From the NCBI GenBank assembly GCA_046759185.1, contig JBHIBO010000003.1, positions 24,319 to 88,318 of the forward strand: 64,000 nt of DNA, in the 5' to 3' direction. The translations under genes were made by a program, and so were the position numbers. This DNA comes from JAJISK01 sp046759185. Lineage in GTDB: Archaea; Thermoplasmatota; Thermoplasmata; RBG-16-68-12; JAJISG01. This document shows positions 25,488-35,500 of the stretch, piece after piece. Within the stretch, counting starts at the first letter, position 1, and each line of letters starts with the position of its first letter. The notes under the pieces are model-generated. The model saw nothing but the letters and a program-made list of their open reading frames with translations. It searched no databases and was not told where the DNA came from.

Positions 25488-26348
25488 CTACCCCGGGGCC
25501 GCCTTGGGCGCCTCTGTCTTGCTCCCCTTCCCCGGAAGGCGCCTCCCGTATTTTGTGGCCACAACCTCTGCCATGATGCTCAAGGCGAGTTCCCCGGGCG
25601 TGGTCGCTCCCATGTCGATCCCGATGGGGGTGCGCACCCGGCGGAGGAACGCCTGGTCCACGCCCAGGTCGGCCAACGCCTTCATGTCGTGGGCGATGCG
25701 GTCGCGGCTGGCGAGAAGGCCCACGTACCGGACGGGCGCCTCGGCCAGGGCGGCCAGCACGGTGACGTCCCGGGCCCCCTTCGTCAGCACAACGACGGAA
25801 TCCCGCTTCGTCCATTCAAACGTCGTCATATCGAACTCCATGTCCTCGATGAGGACATCGGGCTGGCTCTCCAGAACGGGCTTGTGGTCGATGACCACGA
25901 CTTCCATGTCCAGGAGCTTTCCCAGCTCTACGAGGTGGTCTTCCAATGGGTCCCGACCCCCCTCAGCCACAAGGATGAGCCGGTCGGGTGGCAGGTACGG
26001 TTCGACGTAAATCTCCATCACCCCTCCGCAATTCGTCTCCACGTGAATCTCGTCGCGCGTCTGGTTCGTGACGGTGCCGCGAACGGCGGTTTCTACGTCC
26101 TCGAGGTAGACCTTGACGAGGCGAGGCTCCCCCGTCTCCATCGTCTCTAGCGCGACCTCGACGATGGGCCCATCGGGACAGGCTCCGCCCAGGGTTCCGA
26201 AGGCCACCTCCTGATTCTCGGAGATGATCATTTTGAATCCCGGCTTGCCGAGGGAAGAGCCCTCGACGCCCACGACGGTGGCGACGGAGAACGGCTTCCG
26301 GGCCGCCACCAGACGATTCATGTTTCGGGCGAAGCCGTACTCGTCCAT
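25488..26348 (-). CDS. XdhC/CoxI-family molybdenum cofactor insertion protein
   Basis: 286 residues from ATG 26348. The N-terminal XdhC_CoxI domain (about residues 15-85) contains VEGSSLGKPGFKM and FGTLGGACPDG, with the Cys likely used in cofactor sulfuration or binding. The C-terminal Rossmann-like domain ends GIDMGATTPGELALSIMAE, a family signature. These proteins bind molybdopterin, favour its sulfurated form and insert it into apo-enzyme. A TTAATCC-complement box at about 26377-26383 supports the internal start over an upstream in-frame codon at 26390. Divergent from the form I coxM. Confidence 0.85.
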   Translation of the reverse strand: MDEYGFARNMNRLVAARKPFSVATVVGVEGSSLGKPGFKMIISENQEVAFGTLGGACPDGPIVEVALETMETGEPRLVKVYLEDVETAVRGTVTNQTRDEIHVETNCGGVMEIYVEPYLPPDRLILVAEGGRDPLEDHLVELGKLLDMEVVVIDHKPVLESQPDVLIEDMEFDMTTFEWTKRDSVVVLTKGARDVTVLAALAEAPVRYVGLLASRDRIAHDMKALADLGVDQAFLRRVRTPIGIDMGATTPGELALSIMAEVVATKYGRRLPGKGSKTEAPKAAPG

Positions 26349-26432
26349 GAGCCCCGATTCTAGCGACGGCCTCGTCTTAATCCTTTCCACCGGCCGAAAG
26401 GAGGAGGGAATTCCGAACGGTTGCTGGAAAGT

Positions 26433-26439
26433 CTTTTAT
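26433..26439 (+). promoter_or_regulatory. TATA-like box for the form I cox operon
   Basis: CTTTTAT lies about 45 bases before GTG 26481. A start near 26463 would give a short leader containing GGGGGA about eight bases before the GTG. It shares a 132-base gap with the divergent xdhC promoter, so one regulator could control both. Confidence 0.45.
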
Positions 26440-26480
26440 CCGAACCCCCTTTTAGGCGAGCCTCACGGGGGACAAGTATC

Positions 26481-27353
26481 GTGATTCCGCCTCAATTCGA
26501 GTATTTTGCGCCCTCTTCGGTCGATGAGGCCGTCGAGCTCTTGGAACGATATGATGGCGAGGCCAAGGTCCTCGCCGGAGGAATGAGCCTGATCCCGATC
26601 CTCAAGCTCCGACTGGCGGAGCCTGCGGCCCTGGTGGACATCGGTCGCATCGAGGGCCTCTCGTACATACGGGAGGAGGACGGGTGGCTTCGCATCGGCG
26701 CGGGTACCGTGCTGAGCGACCTGCACGATTCGGACTTGGTGCGGGAGAAGTACCCCATCTTCCATGACGCCGCCTCGGTCATCGCCGACCCGCTGGTGGA
26801 CAACATGGGCACGGTGGGAGGCAACCTCGCCCACGCCGATCCCGCCAACGACCTCCCGGCCTGCATGCTCGTCATGGGGGCCCAGGTCGTCGTCCAAGGA
26901 CCGAAGGGTTCCCGGACGATTCCCGTCGGGGAGTTCTTCGTCGATACGTTCGAGACCGCCCTTGAGGACGACGAGATCCTCACCGAGGTCCAGGTTCCCA
27001 CGTCCCAGGCTCGCCAAGGGAACGCCTACATGAAGATCGAGAAGCGGGCCGGGGACTTCTCCATCGCCGCCGTGGCGGCCAACGTCGTCCTGAATGGGAA
27101 CGGAACAGTGGGGAGCGCGGGGATTGGCCTCACCAATGCCGGGCCGACCCCTTTCTTGGCGGAGGAGGCCTCGAACCACTTGGCTGGGGGGAGTCCGGAT
27201 GAGGCGACTCTCGCCCGGGCGGCCGAGCTAGCGGAGGAGGCATCCAACCCGGTTTCCGACCTCCGAGGACCCGCGGAGTACAAGCGGGCCATGGTCGGCG
27301 TCCTCACGCGCAGGACCGTAGGGAAAGCTCTCGAGCGGGCGAGAGGTGGATAG
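26481..27353 (+). CDS. coxM: Aerobic CO dehydrogenase FAD subunit
   Basis: 290 residues from GTG 26481. It binds FAD and transfers CO-derived electrons towards the quinone pool. FAD loops are AGGMSLIPILKLR near residue 37 and TVGGNLAHADPANDLPA near 110, the second in the canonical T-V-G-G-N form, unlike the form II paralogue at 15618. First gene of a tight M-S-L-G operon that matches the form I cox order known in bacteria. Confidence 0.9.
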   Translation: MIPPQFEYFAPSSVDEAVELLERYDGEAKVLAGGMSLIPILKLRLAEPAALVDIGRIEGLSYIREEDGWLRIGAGTVLSDLHDSDLVREKYPIFHDAASVIADPLVDNMGTVGGNLAHADPANDLPACMLVMGAQVVVQGPKGSRTIPVGEFFVDTFETALEDDEILTEVQVPTSQARQGNAYMKIEKRAGDFSIAAVAANVVLNGNGTVGSAGIGLTNAGPTPFLAEEASNHLAGGSPDEATLARAAELAEEASNPVSDLRGPAEYKRAMVGVLTRRTVGKALERARGG

Positions 27354-27354
27354 C

Positions 27355-27881
27355 ATGGCGGTCGCAGAGCGAGAGGCGGGCGAGGGCGGCGTCCCTCCCA
27401 CGTATCCCATCACGGTTTCTGTGAATGGCACCGAATACGAGGCCACCGTGGAGGGACGGACTCTCCTCGTCCACTTCCTTCGGGACATCCTGGGTCTCAC
27501 GGGGACGCACATCGGTTGTGACACGACGAATTGCGGAGCGTGCACCGTCCTCCTCGACGGAAGGGCGGTGAAGTCGTGCACGATCCTCGCCGTCCAGGCG
27601 GACGCCCGCGAGGTGCAGACCGTGGAAGGCCTGGAGACGGACACGCTCCATCCCATTCAGGAGGCCTTCGTGGAGGAGCACGGCCTCCAGTGTGGCTTCT
27701 GCACGCCGGGGATGATGATGACGTCCGTGGCCCTCCTTGGGAAGAATCCGAACCCGACGGAGGACGAGATCCGCCACGGCATCGCCGGGAACCTGTGCCG
27801 GTGCACGGGCTACGTGAACATCGTGAAGTCCGTCCAGTTCGCCGCGAAGAAGCTTCGAGAGGATGGCCAGGGAGGTGACGC

Positions 27882-27885
<4 letters not shown>
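27355..27885 (+). CDS. coxS: Aerobic CO dehydrogenase 2Fe-2S subunit
   Basis: 176 residues from ATG 27355, one base after the coxM stop, with GAGAGGTGG upstream. Ligands of the N-terminal cluster are Cys 55, 60, 63 and 75; those of the C-terminal cluster are Cys 113, 116, 148 and 150. All eight are present. The stop overlaps the coxL ATG in ATGA, so the subunits should be made in fixed ratio. Confidence 0.92.
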
Positions 27886-30215
<2,330 letters not shown>

Positions 30216-30271
30216 CGGCCATGCCAGGTCGCCTGAAACGCCGATTCGAAGGTCGACGGTAGGGAAGTGAG

Positions 30272-30712
30272 ATGGAGTTCGAGGGCACTTTCTCCACAAC
30301 CGCGGGGATCGAGAAGGTCTGGAGCACCTTCTTTGATCCGCAGGGGATGAAGCCCTGCGTCCCCGACTTGGAGCTCATTGAGATCTTCGACCCGATGCAC
30401 CACCGGCTGGTGTTCAAGGTCGGTCTCTCCTTCATGAAGGGCAGTTTCGATGTGGACGTCAGGTTGCGGGACGTCGCCATGCCCACCCACGCCCGGGTCA
30501 AGGCCCATGGGAGGGGGCAAGGCAGCGCCGTCGACGTCGACGCCGTGGTGGACCTCGCCAAGACGGCGGACGGCACGGAGATGCGTTGGAAGGCCGATGC
30601 CCACATCGTCGGGAAGCTCGCGAACGTCGCGACCCGTCTCCTGGATTCCACCGTGAAGAAGCGCATCAACGAATTCCTCGAATGTGGCCGCGCCCGCCTC
30701 GAAGGAGAGTAA
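30272..30712 (+). CDS. coxG: CoxG-like SRPBCC-domain protein (copy 2)
   Basis: 146 residues, single SRPBCC domain beginning MEFEGTFSTTAGIEKVW. It is 56 bases downstream of coxL and is the fourth gene of the form I operon. A homologue of copy 1 at 24545, again without a membrane anchor. The likely role is quinone or membrane coupling of CO dehydrogenase. Two different CoxG copies may serve the form I and form II enzymes separately. Confidence 0.85.
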   Translation: MEFEGTFSTTAGIEKVWSTFFDPQGMKPCVPDLELIEIFDPMHHRLVFKVGLSFMKGSFDVDVRLRDVAMPTHARVKAHGRGQGSAVDVDAVVDLAKTADGTEMRWKADAHIVGKLANVATRLLDSTVKKRINEFLECGRARLEGE

Positions 30713-30748
30713 GCGTCCCCTCCTTGCGCGTCTGCGGGTTCCCGAGTC

Positions 30749-32395
30749 CTATGCGACGAACGACGCCGGTTCCTTGACGAAGCGAGTCTGGCAGCCCTCG
30801 GAGCAGAAGTAGTACGTCGATCCCTCGTGCTCGGCGTGCAAGGAGGAGGCTGGGACGACGGTCATGCCGCAGACGACGTCCATGGCCGTCTCACTCACGG
30901 CCGGAGTCGCTTGCAGGCCGGCCGAGCTCGGGACCGACCGATGACGCACCTCGGTGATCTCGGCCATGATGCTGAGGGCAATTTCCTCCTGTGTCTCGGC
31001 AGCCAGGTCGAGGCCGGCTGGGTTGCGGAGTCGTCCGAGGGCGTCCTCGCCGAGCCCCTCGTCTCGGAGGCTCTCGATCAGGGCATTCGCCCGCCGACGA
31101 CTCGCCACTAGGCCCACGTAAGCCGCAGGGGAACCGAGCAGCTGACGCACAGCCGTCTCGTCGTATCGGCCCATGGAAGCCACCACGGCGAAGGTGGAAC
31201 GTGTTGCGGCCGCCGCCAACGCCTCCACGTCCCCGATGACCACATCCGCGTCTGGCTGCTTCTCCTGTGTGACTCCCAAGGCCGCGACGACCACACGGAA
31301 GCCCAAGAGGTGGCCGAGAACGGCGAGCGCCTGACCCAAGGGCGACTCACCGACGATCAGGAGCTGGGGCGTGGGGTTGTTGGGCTCCAGGAAGATCTCC
31401 ATTTCCCCACCGCTCTCGCACACCATAGGGTGTTGGGTCACTCCCTCTCGAGGAGGGGTTCTAGCCGGGTCGGGGGAGAAGCTGACGAGGCGAGGGATGC
31501 CGTCTTCCAGGGCCGTGAGGGCCTCGGCGACGACGATGGACTGGGAGCAGGCGCCGCCGATCCAGCCCGTCATCTCGCCGCCTTGCCGAATGACGGCCTT
31601 GAACCCCGGCTTCCCCGAGGTGGGTCGAACGGCACGCACGACCGTCGCGAGGACGAAGGGCTCTCCGCGTCGCCTGAGTTCCTGGGCCAGGTCCACGGGG
31701 TCGTCGGCGATCGAGCGTCCGAAGTGGGATAAACCCTGGGTGACCGCGGGCAGGTGGCCCTCACCCTCCTGATGGAGCTCCAAGGCCAAGGTCTCCAGCG
31801 CCTCCCCCTCCTCCAAATCGTGTGCGACCCGTCCAAGCTGCTCTTCCGTATCGATGTCCAGCAGGACGCCGGGATCGGGTACGGGGACCTCGACGATCTC
31901 GCCCTCGTAGTTACCGAAGATGCTACGACAGCCCCGGTCTCCCGTGATCCCGCGTACGTCGCCGAAAACGGAGCGATCGAGGAGGACGGGATTGCCACGA
32001 ACGCCTTGGAAGGTGGGGATGAGGACGGGCGCACCTGTGGCCTTCCACTCCTTGCCCAATGTGTCGAGAGTTTCCGCCTGGAGGAAGGGCTGGTCTCCGA
32101 GCACGATCAAAACGCTCTCGGCCCCCGACGACAGGGATCGGATCCCCGCCCGGATGGAGGTGCTCATCCCCTCTGGGTAACGCTCGTTGACGACCACATT
32201 CGCGCCGTCGAGGGAGACCTCCTCGCGGATCCGGTCAGCCTCACTGCCAAGAACCACGACGACTTCCTCAGCCGAGGAGCCTTGTACGGACTCGAGCACC
32301 CGCTCGAGGAGCTTCTGCCCTCCCACCTCCAACAGCGGCTTAGGGCGCCCCATGCGCGAAGAGGTTCCAGCGGCCAGGACGATCGCGGAAATCAC
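30749..32395 (-). CDS. Three-domain fusion: MobA/MocA-like nucleotidyltransferase - XdhC/CoxI - YHS
   Basis: About 548 residues. Residues 1-190 form a MobA/MocA-like nucleotidyltransferase (IVLAAGTSSRMGRPK, then LGDQPF), which would attach a nucleotide to molybdopterin. About 220-310 is an XdhC N-terminal domain with SGKPGFKAVI and WIGGACSQS. About 340-480 is the XdhC Rossmann domain ending EEIALSIMAE. The final 43 residues are a YHS domain (VCGMTVVP, then FCSEGCQTRF) with three Cys, a fold that binds metal and is often attached to copper-handling proteins. GTG 32395 is preferred because AGGTGG lies eight bases before it; GTG 32407 is an alternative. It converges on the form I operon. Cofactor nucleotidylation, insertion and copper supply on one chain is an attractive inference. 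Confidence 0.85.
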   Translation of the reverse strand: MISAIVLAAGTSSRMGRPKPLLEVGGQKLLERVLESVQGSSAEEVVVVLGSEADRIREEVSLDGANVVVNERYPEGMSTSIRAGIRSLSSGAESVLIVLGDQPFLQAETLDTLGKEWKATGAPVLIPTFQGVRGNPVLLDRSVFGDVRGITGDRGCRSIFGNYEGEIVEVPVPDPGVLLDIDTEEQLGRVAHDLEEGEALETLALELHQEGEGHLPAVTQGLSHFGRSIADDPVDLAQELRRRGEPFVLATVVRAVRPTSGKPGFKAVIRQGGEMTGWIGGACSQSIVVAEALTALEDGIPRLVSFSPDPARTPPREGVTQHPMVCESGGEMEIFLEPNNPTPQLLIVGESPLGQALAVLGHLLGFRVVVAALGVTQEKQPDADVVIGDVEALAAAATRSTFAVVASMGRYDETAVRQLLGSPAAYVGLVASRRRANALIESLRDEGLGEDALGRLRNPAGLDLAAETQEEIALSIMAEITEVRHRSVPSSAGLQATPAVSETAMDVVCGMTVVPASSLHAEHEGSTYYFCSEGCQTRFVKEPASFVA

Positions 32396-32463
32396 GTGAC
32401 GATCCACCTGGCGGTCTTTCGGTACACTCGCCCTCTGTACTAGAGCGGGTCCGTTGTTAAACC

Positions 32464-32506
32464 TTGCACTCTCCTCCGCCGGGAACGCGCCTACCTCGAC
32501 TCTGAT
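32464..32506. repeat. 43-base direct repeat, copy 1 (downstream of citrate synthase)
   Basis: Matches 33934-33976 at 37 of 43 positions, in the same orientation and without gaps; both begin TTGCACTCTC and share CCGCCGGGAACGCG. This copy is about 94 bases beyond the citrate synthase stop and 69-111 bases upstream of the fusion gene start. The differences are not biased to codon third positions, so a DNA element is more likely than a conserved peptide. Confidence 0.6.
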
Positions 32507-32599
32507 GGGGCGAGGGCCAGGTCTCCGACAGGGGACTTTCTGAACAGCCGAGCCTTTCCGCTCGCGGAGAGTCGGGAACGTGGGATTCGAGGTCTGAGG

Positions 32600-33745
32600 C
32601 TACGCCGAAGCCAGCTGCGCAGGCTCTTCGCGGTCTCCGATGGGCACGTACTCGAGGTCCATCGGCCCGATGTATTTGGCTCGGGGACGAATGAGCTTGT
32701 TGTCGGCCAGCTGCTCCATGATGTGCGCGGACCAGCCCGCGATCCGGGAGAGGGCGAAAATCGGGGTGTACAGGTCGATGGGAATGCCCAGCACGTAGTA
32801 GGTGGACGCCGAGTAGAAGTCCACGTTCGGGTTCAACCCCTTCTCCCGCATCATGACGGTCTCGATGACCTGGGAGATGTCGTACCAGCGGGTATCGCCG
32901 GCGGCCTCTCCGAGGTCCTTGACGACCTTGCTGAGTTCCTCCGCCCGGGGATCCATGGTCTTGTAGACACGATGTCCGAAGCCCATGATCCGCTCCTTCT
33001 TCGCCAGTTTGTCCAGGATGTACTGCTCGGCCTTCTCGGGGCTGCCGATCTCCTTGAGCATCTCCATGACCCGCATGTTGGCGCCCCCATGGAGGGGGCC
33101 CTTTAGCGTGCCGATGGCCGCCACCACGGCGGAGTAGACGTCCGACAGCGTGGAGGCGGTCACTCGGCCGGAGAAGGTCGAGGCGTTGAAGCCATGGTCT
33201 GCGTGGAGGACGAGGGCCATGTCCATGACCCGCTCCGCAGTCGGGTTCGGTTTTTCCCCCCGCATCATCCACAGGAAGTTCCCAGCGTGAGCGAGGTCCA
33301 TGTCCGGCTCGACGGGTTCCTTCCCGCTGCGGATTCGCACCCAGCTTGCGAGGATCGAGGCGAAGCCCGCCGTCAGGTCCAGGGAGGTCTCGATCTGTTC
33401 CTCCTTGGACGGCGCCTCCTTCTGTCCCCCCATGTTCCCCAGGCTGGACACCGCGGTCCGCAGGACATCCATGGGATGGGCTTTCTTCGGCCAGTGGCTC
33501 ATGCAGTCGAGAAGCCCTTCAGGCAGCGGCCGGTGCTCCGCCAAGCGTTTGGAGAAGTCGTCCAACTGATGCTTCGTGGGGAGGTACCCGTTCCACAGGA
33601 GGTAGACGGTCTCCTCGAAGGTTGAGTTCTTTGCGAGGTCGTGGATGTCATAGCCTTGGTAGACCAGGAGTCCCTTCTCTCCGTCGACGAACGAGTTGCG
33701 CGACTCGTCGATGACGATTCCTGCCAGTCCTTTGGCGATCTCCAT
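32600..33745 (-). CDS. gltA: Citrate synthase
   Basis: 381 residues, the short type II/archaeal length. It condenses oxaloacetate and acetyl-CoA to citrate. Motifs: LHADHGFNAST (oxaloacetate-binding His), GPLHGGANMRVM, GHRVYKTMDPR (active-site His and Arg region), then the conserved Asp near SASTYYVLG. ATG 33745 precedes the family's normal N-terminus; a longer frame to 33832 adds a Pro/Trp-rich stretch unlikely to be translated. GGTGG is just upstream. Together with aconitase at 56221 it represents the oxidative start of the citric acid cycle. A methylcitrate synthase side activity is possible. Confidence 0.9.
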   Translation of the reverse strand: MEIAKGLAGIVIDESRNSFVDGEKGLLVYQGYDIHDLAKNSTFEETVYLLWNGYLPTKHQLDDFSKRLAEHRPLPEGLLDCMSHWPKKAHPMDVLRTAVSSLGNMGGQKEAPSKEEQIETSLDLTAGFASILASWVRIRSGKEPVEPDMDLAHAGNFLWMMRGEKPNPTAERVMDMALVLHADHGFNASTFSGRVTASTLSDVYSAVVAAIGTLKGPLHGGANMRVMEMLKEIGSPEKAEQYILDKLAKKERIMGFGHRVYKTMDPRAEELSKVVKDLGEAAGDTRWYDISQVIETVMMREKGLNPNVDFYSASTYYVLGIPIDLYTPIFALSRIAGWSAHIMEQLADNKLIRPRAKYIGPMDLEYVPIGDREEPAQLASA

Positions 33746-33933
33746 CTGCCACCAGCTCACTGGCCCCCCAGGGGGGCCCGGGACAACGAGCCAGGTGAGG
33801 CTACATGGACCTTTGGAATGTAGAATAAGCATGCGACACGCGCCGGGGAAGCGTCTGTTCCTGACGGGGGGCTAGCCGACGGAGGACCCCGGTTCATTCT
33901 GCGTCTGGGCGGAGGAGCACAACGCGGTCGTCT

Positions 33934-33976
33934 TTGCACTCTCGCCCGCCGGGAACGCGACGACCTCGAATTTGAT
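33934..33976. repeat. 43-base direct repeat, copy 2 (upstream of citrate synthase)
   Basis: Second member of the pair described at 32464-32506. It lies 189-231 bases upstream of the citrate synthase start and 30 bases before the TATA box of the 34043 gene. The 297-base gap 33746-34042 holds only this element and that promoter. Confidence 0.6.
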
Positions 33977-34004
33977 TATCAGAAGTGATTCTCGCCCTCG
34001 ACTT

Positions 34005-34013
34005 CTTAAATAG
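34005..34013 (+). promoter_or_regulatory. TATA-like box for the 54-codon gene
   Basis: CTTAAATAG centred about 34 bases before ATG 34043 predicts a leader of roughly 8 bases. Confidence 0.45.
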
Positions 34014-34042
34014 CTCCGAAAGGGGAACCCTGTGTGCGATTT

Positions 34043-34207
34043 ATGAAGCGGAAAAGTGAGAAGACGATGGTCGACGTGAAGAAGGGCGTGAGCCTCGTCC
34101 ACCTCAACGTCGGATCGGGGTATCTCACCTACATCGACGAGGACGAAGAGGAGTCGCCGACCGTCAAGAACGTGGTCCTCGAGACAAAGAAGAAGGCCGA
34201 GGACTAG
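34043..34207 (+). CDS. Short acidic protein of unknown function
   Basis: A 54-residue frame from ATG 34043 to TAG 34205-34207. It starts basic (MKRKSEKTMVDVKKG), has a hydrophobic core segment (VSLVHLNVGSGYLTYI), then a run of acidic residues (DEDEEE) and a Lys-rich end. The composition is protein-like and the promoter spacing fits, which is why I include it despite its size. It could be a small nucleic-acid-associated or regulatory protein. The alternative ATG at 34067 would give 46 residues. No family recognised. Confidence 0.45.
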   Translation: MKRKSEKTMVDVKKGVSLVHLNVGSGYLTYIDEDEEESPTVKNVVLETKKKAED

Positions 34208-34246
34208 TCTGTTCCCCAGTTTCGGTCGTAGGTTCCCCGGCTTGCC

Positions 34247-35443
34247 TCAGTCCGGCGGGGAAAACACCACCTGATTCTTCTCCAATGCGGTGATTTCGTG
34301 CGCTTTCATTCCCGCCTCGGCGAGGATTTCTCTTGTGTGTTCCCCCTTCGTCGGCGGAGCCCTCTCCGTCCCGGCGCGCCAGGTGGAGGCCAGTGCCGGG
34401 AAGGCGAGCTGCCGGACAGCCCCCAGGGACGGGTGTTGGAAGGTTTGAACCACGCCCCGATGCTTGATCTGAGGATCGGCGAAGACCTCACGGAGGTCCT
34501 GCACGGGAGCCGCGGGGACCCCCGCCTGTTCGAGACGAATAAGCCACTCATCCCTGCCCCGCTCTTGAAACCGATCAGCCAGACGCTGGACCAGGCTCTC
34601 GCGATGGACCACCCGCAGCTCATTGGTGGCATAATCCGCATGCTCGGCGAGATCCCCCAAGCCAAGAGCGTCACACAAACCTCGCCAGAACCGGTCGTTG
34701 GCGGCGGCCACCACGATGGGGTCATCGGCCGTGGGGAAGGCCTGATACGGCACGATGTGGGGATGGGCCGAGCCCAATCTGCCTGGCGGGTGGCCCTCCA
34801 GGAAATACGCCTGGGCCATGTACGTCAGCCAGGACACCTGGCCGTCGAGAATCGAGACATCGAGGTACGAACCTTCTCCGGTCCGGTCCCGCTTCCAGAG
34901 GGAGGCGAGGATGGCGAGGGCCGCGTGGAGCCCCGCACCGATGTCGGCGATGGCGACCCCCACGCGAATGGGAGGCCGCCCCGCCTCTCCAGTGATGCTC
35001 ATGAACCCGCCTAGGGCCTGGAGGATGAGGTCAAAGGACGGGCGGTTCCGGTACGGGCCGTCCTGACCGTAGCCGCTGATGGAACAGTAGACCACGTCCT
35101 CCTTCCACCCCTTGACGTCCTCATAGCCCATTCCCAGGCGCTCCGCCACGCCTGGGCGGAAGTTCTCGAGAACCACGTCGCAACTGGGGACCATGCTTCG
35201 GAGGATCTGGAGCCCCTCCTCCTGGTGGAGATCCACGCACAAGCTGCGTTTGTTGCGATTCACGCTAAGATAATAGCCGCTCACTTCCCGAAGGAAGGGC
35301 GGTCCCCACGCCCGCGTGAGGTCCCCCTCGGGGGGTTCCACCTTGATGATATCGGCCCCCAGGTCCCCGAGGACCATGGAGCAGAAGGGGCCGGCCAGCA
35401 CGCGTGAGAGGTCGAGGACCCGGATGCCTGCGAGTGGACCCAT
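34247..35443 (-). CDS. CaiB/BaiF-type (class III) CoA-transferase
   Basis: 398 residues from ATG 35443. The N-terminal signature GIRVLDLSRVLAGPFCSM, the IIKVEPPEGDLTR segment, NKRSLCVDL and the Asp in PSFDLILQALGG (catalytic Asp, about residue 155) mark formyl-CoA/carnitine-CoA-transferase relatives. It moves CoA between carboxylic acids. Directly downstream of an MFS transporter on the same strand and two genes from a TPP decarboxylase pair, suggesting activation of an imported organic acid. Substrate not determinable from sequence. Confidence 0.87.
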   Translation of the reverse strand: MGPLAGIRVLDLSRVLAGPFCSMVLGDLGADIIKVEPPEGDLTRAWGPPFLREVSGYYLSVNRNKRSLCVDLHQEEGLQILRSMVPSCDVVLENFRPGVAERLGMGYEDVKGWKEDVVYCSISGYGQDGPYRNRPSFDLILQALGGFMSITGEAGRPPIRVGVAIADIGAGLHAALAILASLWKRDRTGEGSYLDVSILDGQVSWLTYMAQAYFLEGHPPGRLGSAHPHIVPYQAFPTADDPIVVAAANDRFWRGLCDALGLGDLAEHADYATNELRVVHRESLVQRLADRFQERGRDEWLIRLEQAGVPAAPVQDLREVFADPQIKHRGVVQTFQHPSLGAVRQLAFPALASTWRAGTERAPPTKGEHTREILAEAGMKAHEITALEKNQVVFSPPD

Positions 35444-35500
35444 GCGGGCGCCAACTCCCGGGAGGGCATAAGGGCGACGAGGGAGCACTCCCGCACAACG

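Noticed and set aside
33872..34102. 76-codon minus-strand frame overlapping a 43-base repeat
   Set aside because: It overlaps the promoter and 5' part of the plus-strand small gene, and its counterpart peptide at the other repeat copy is not in an extended frame.
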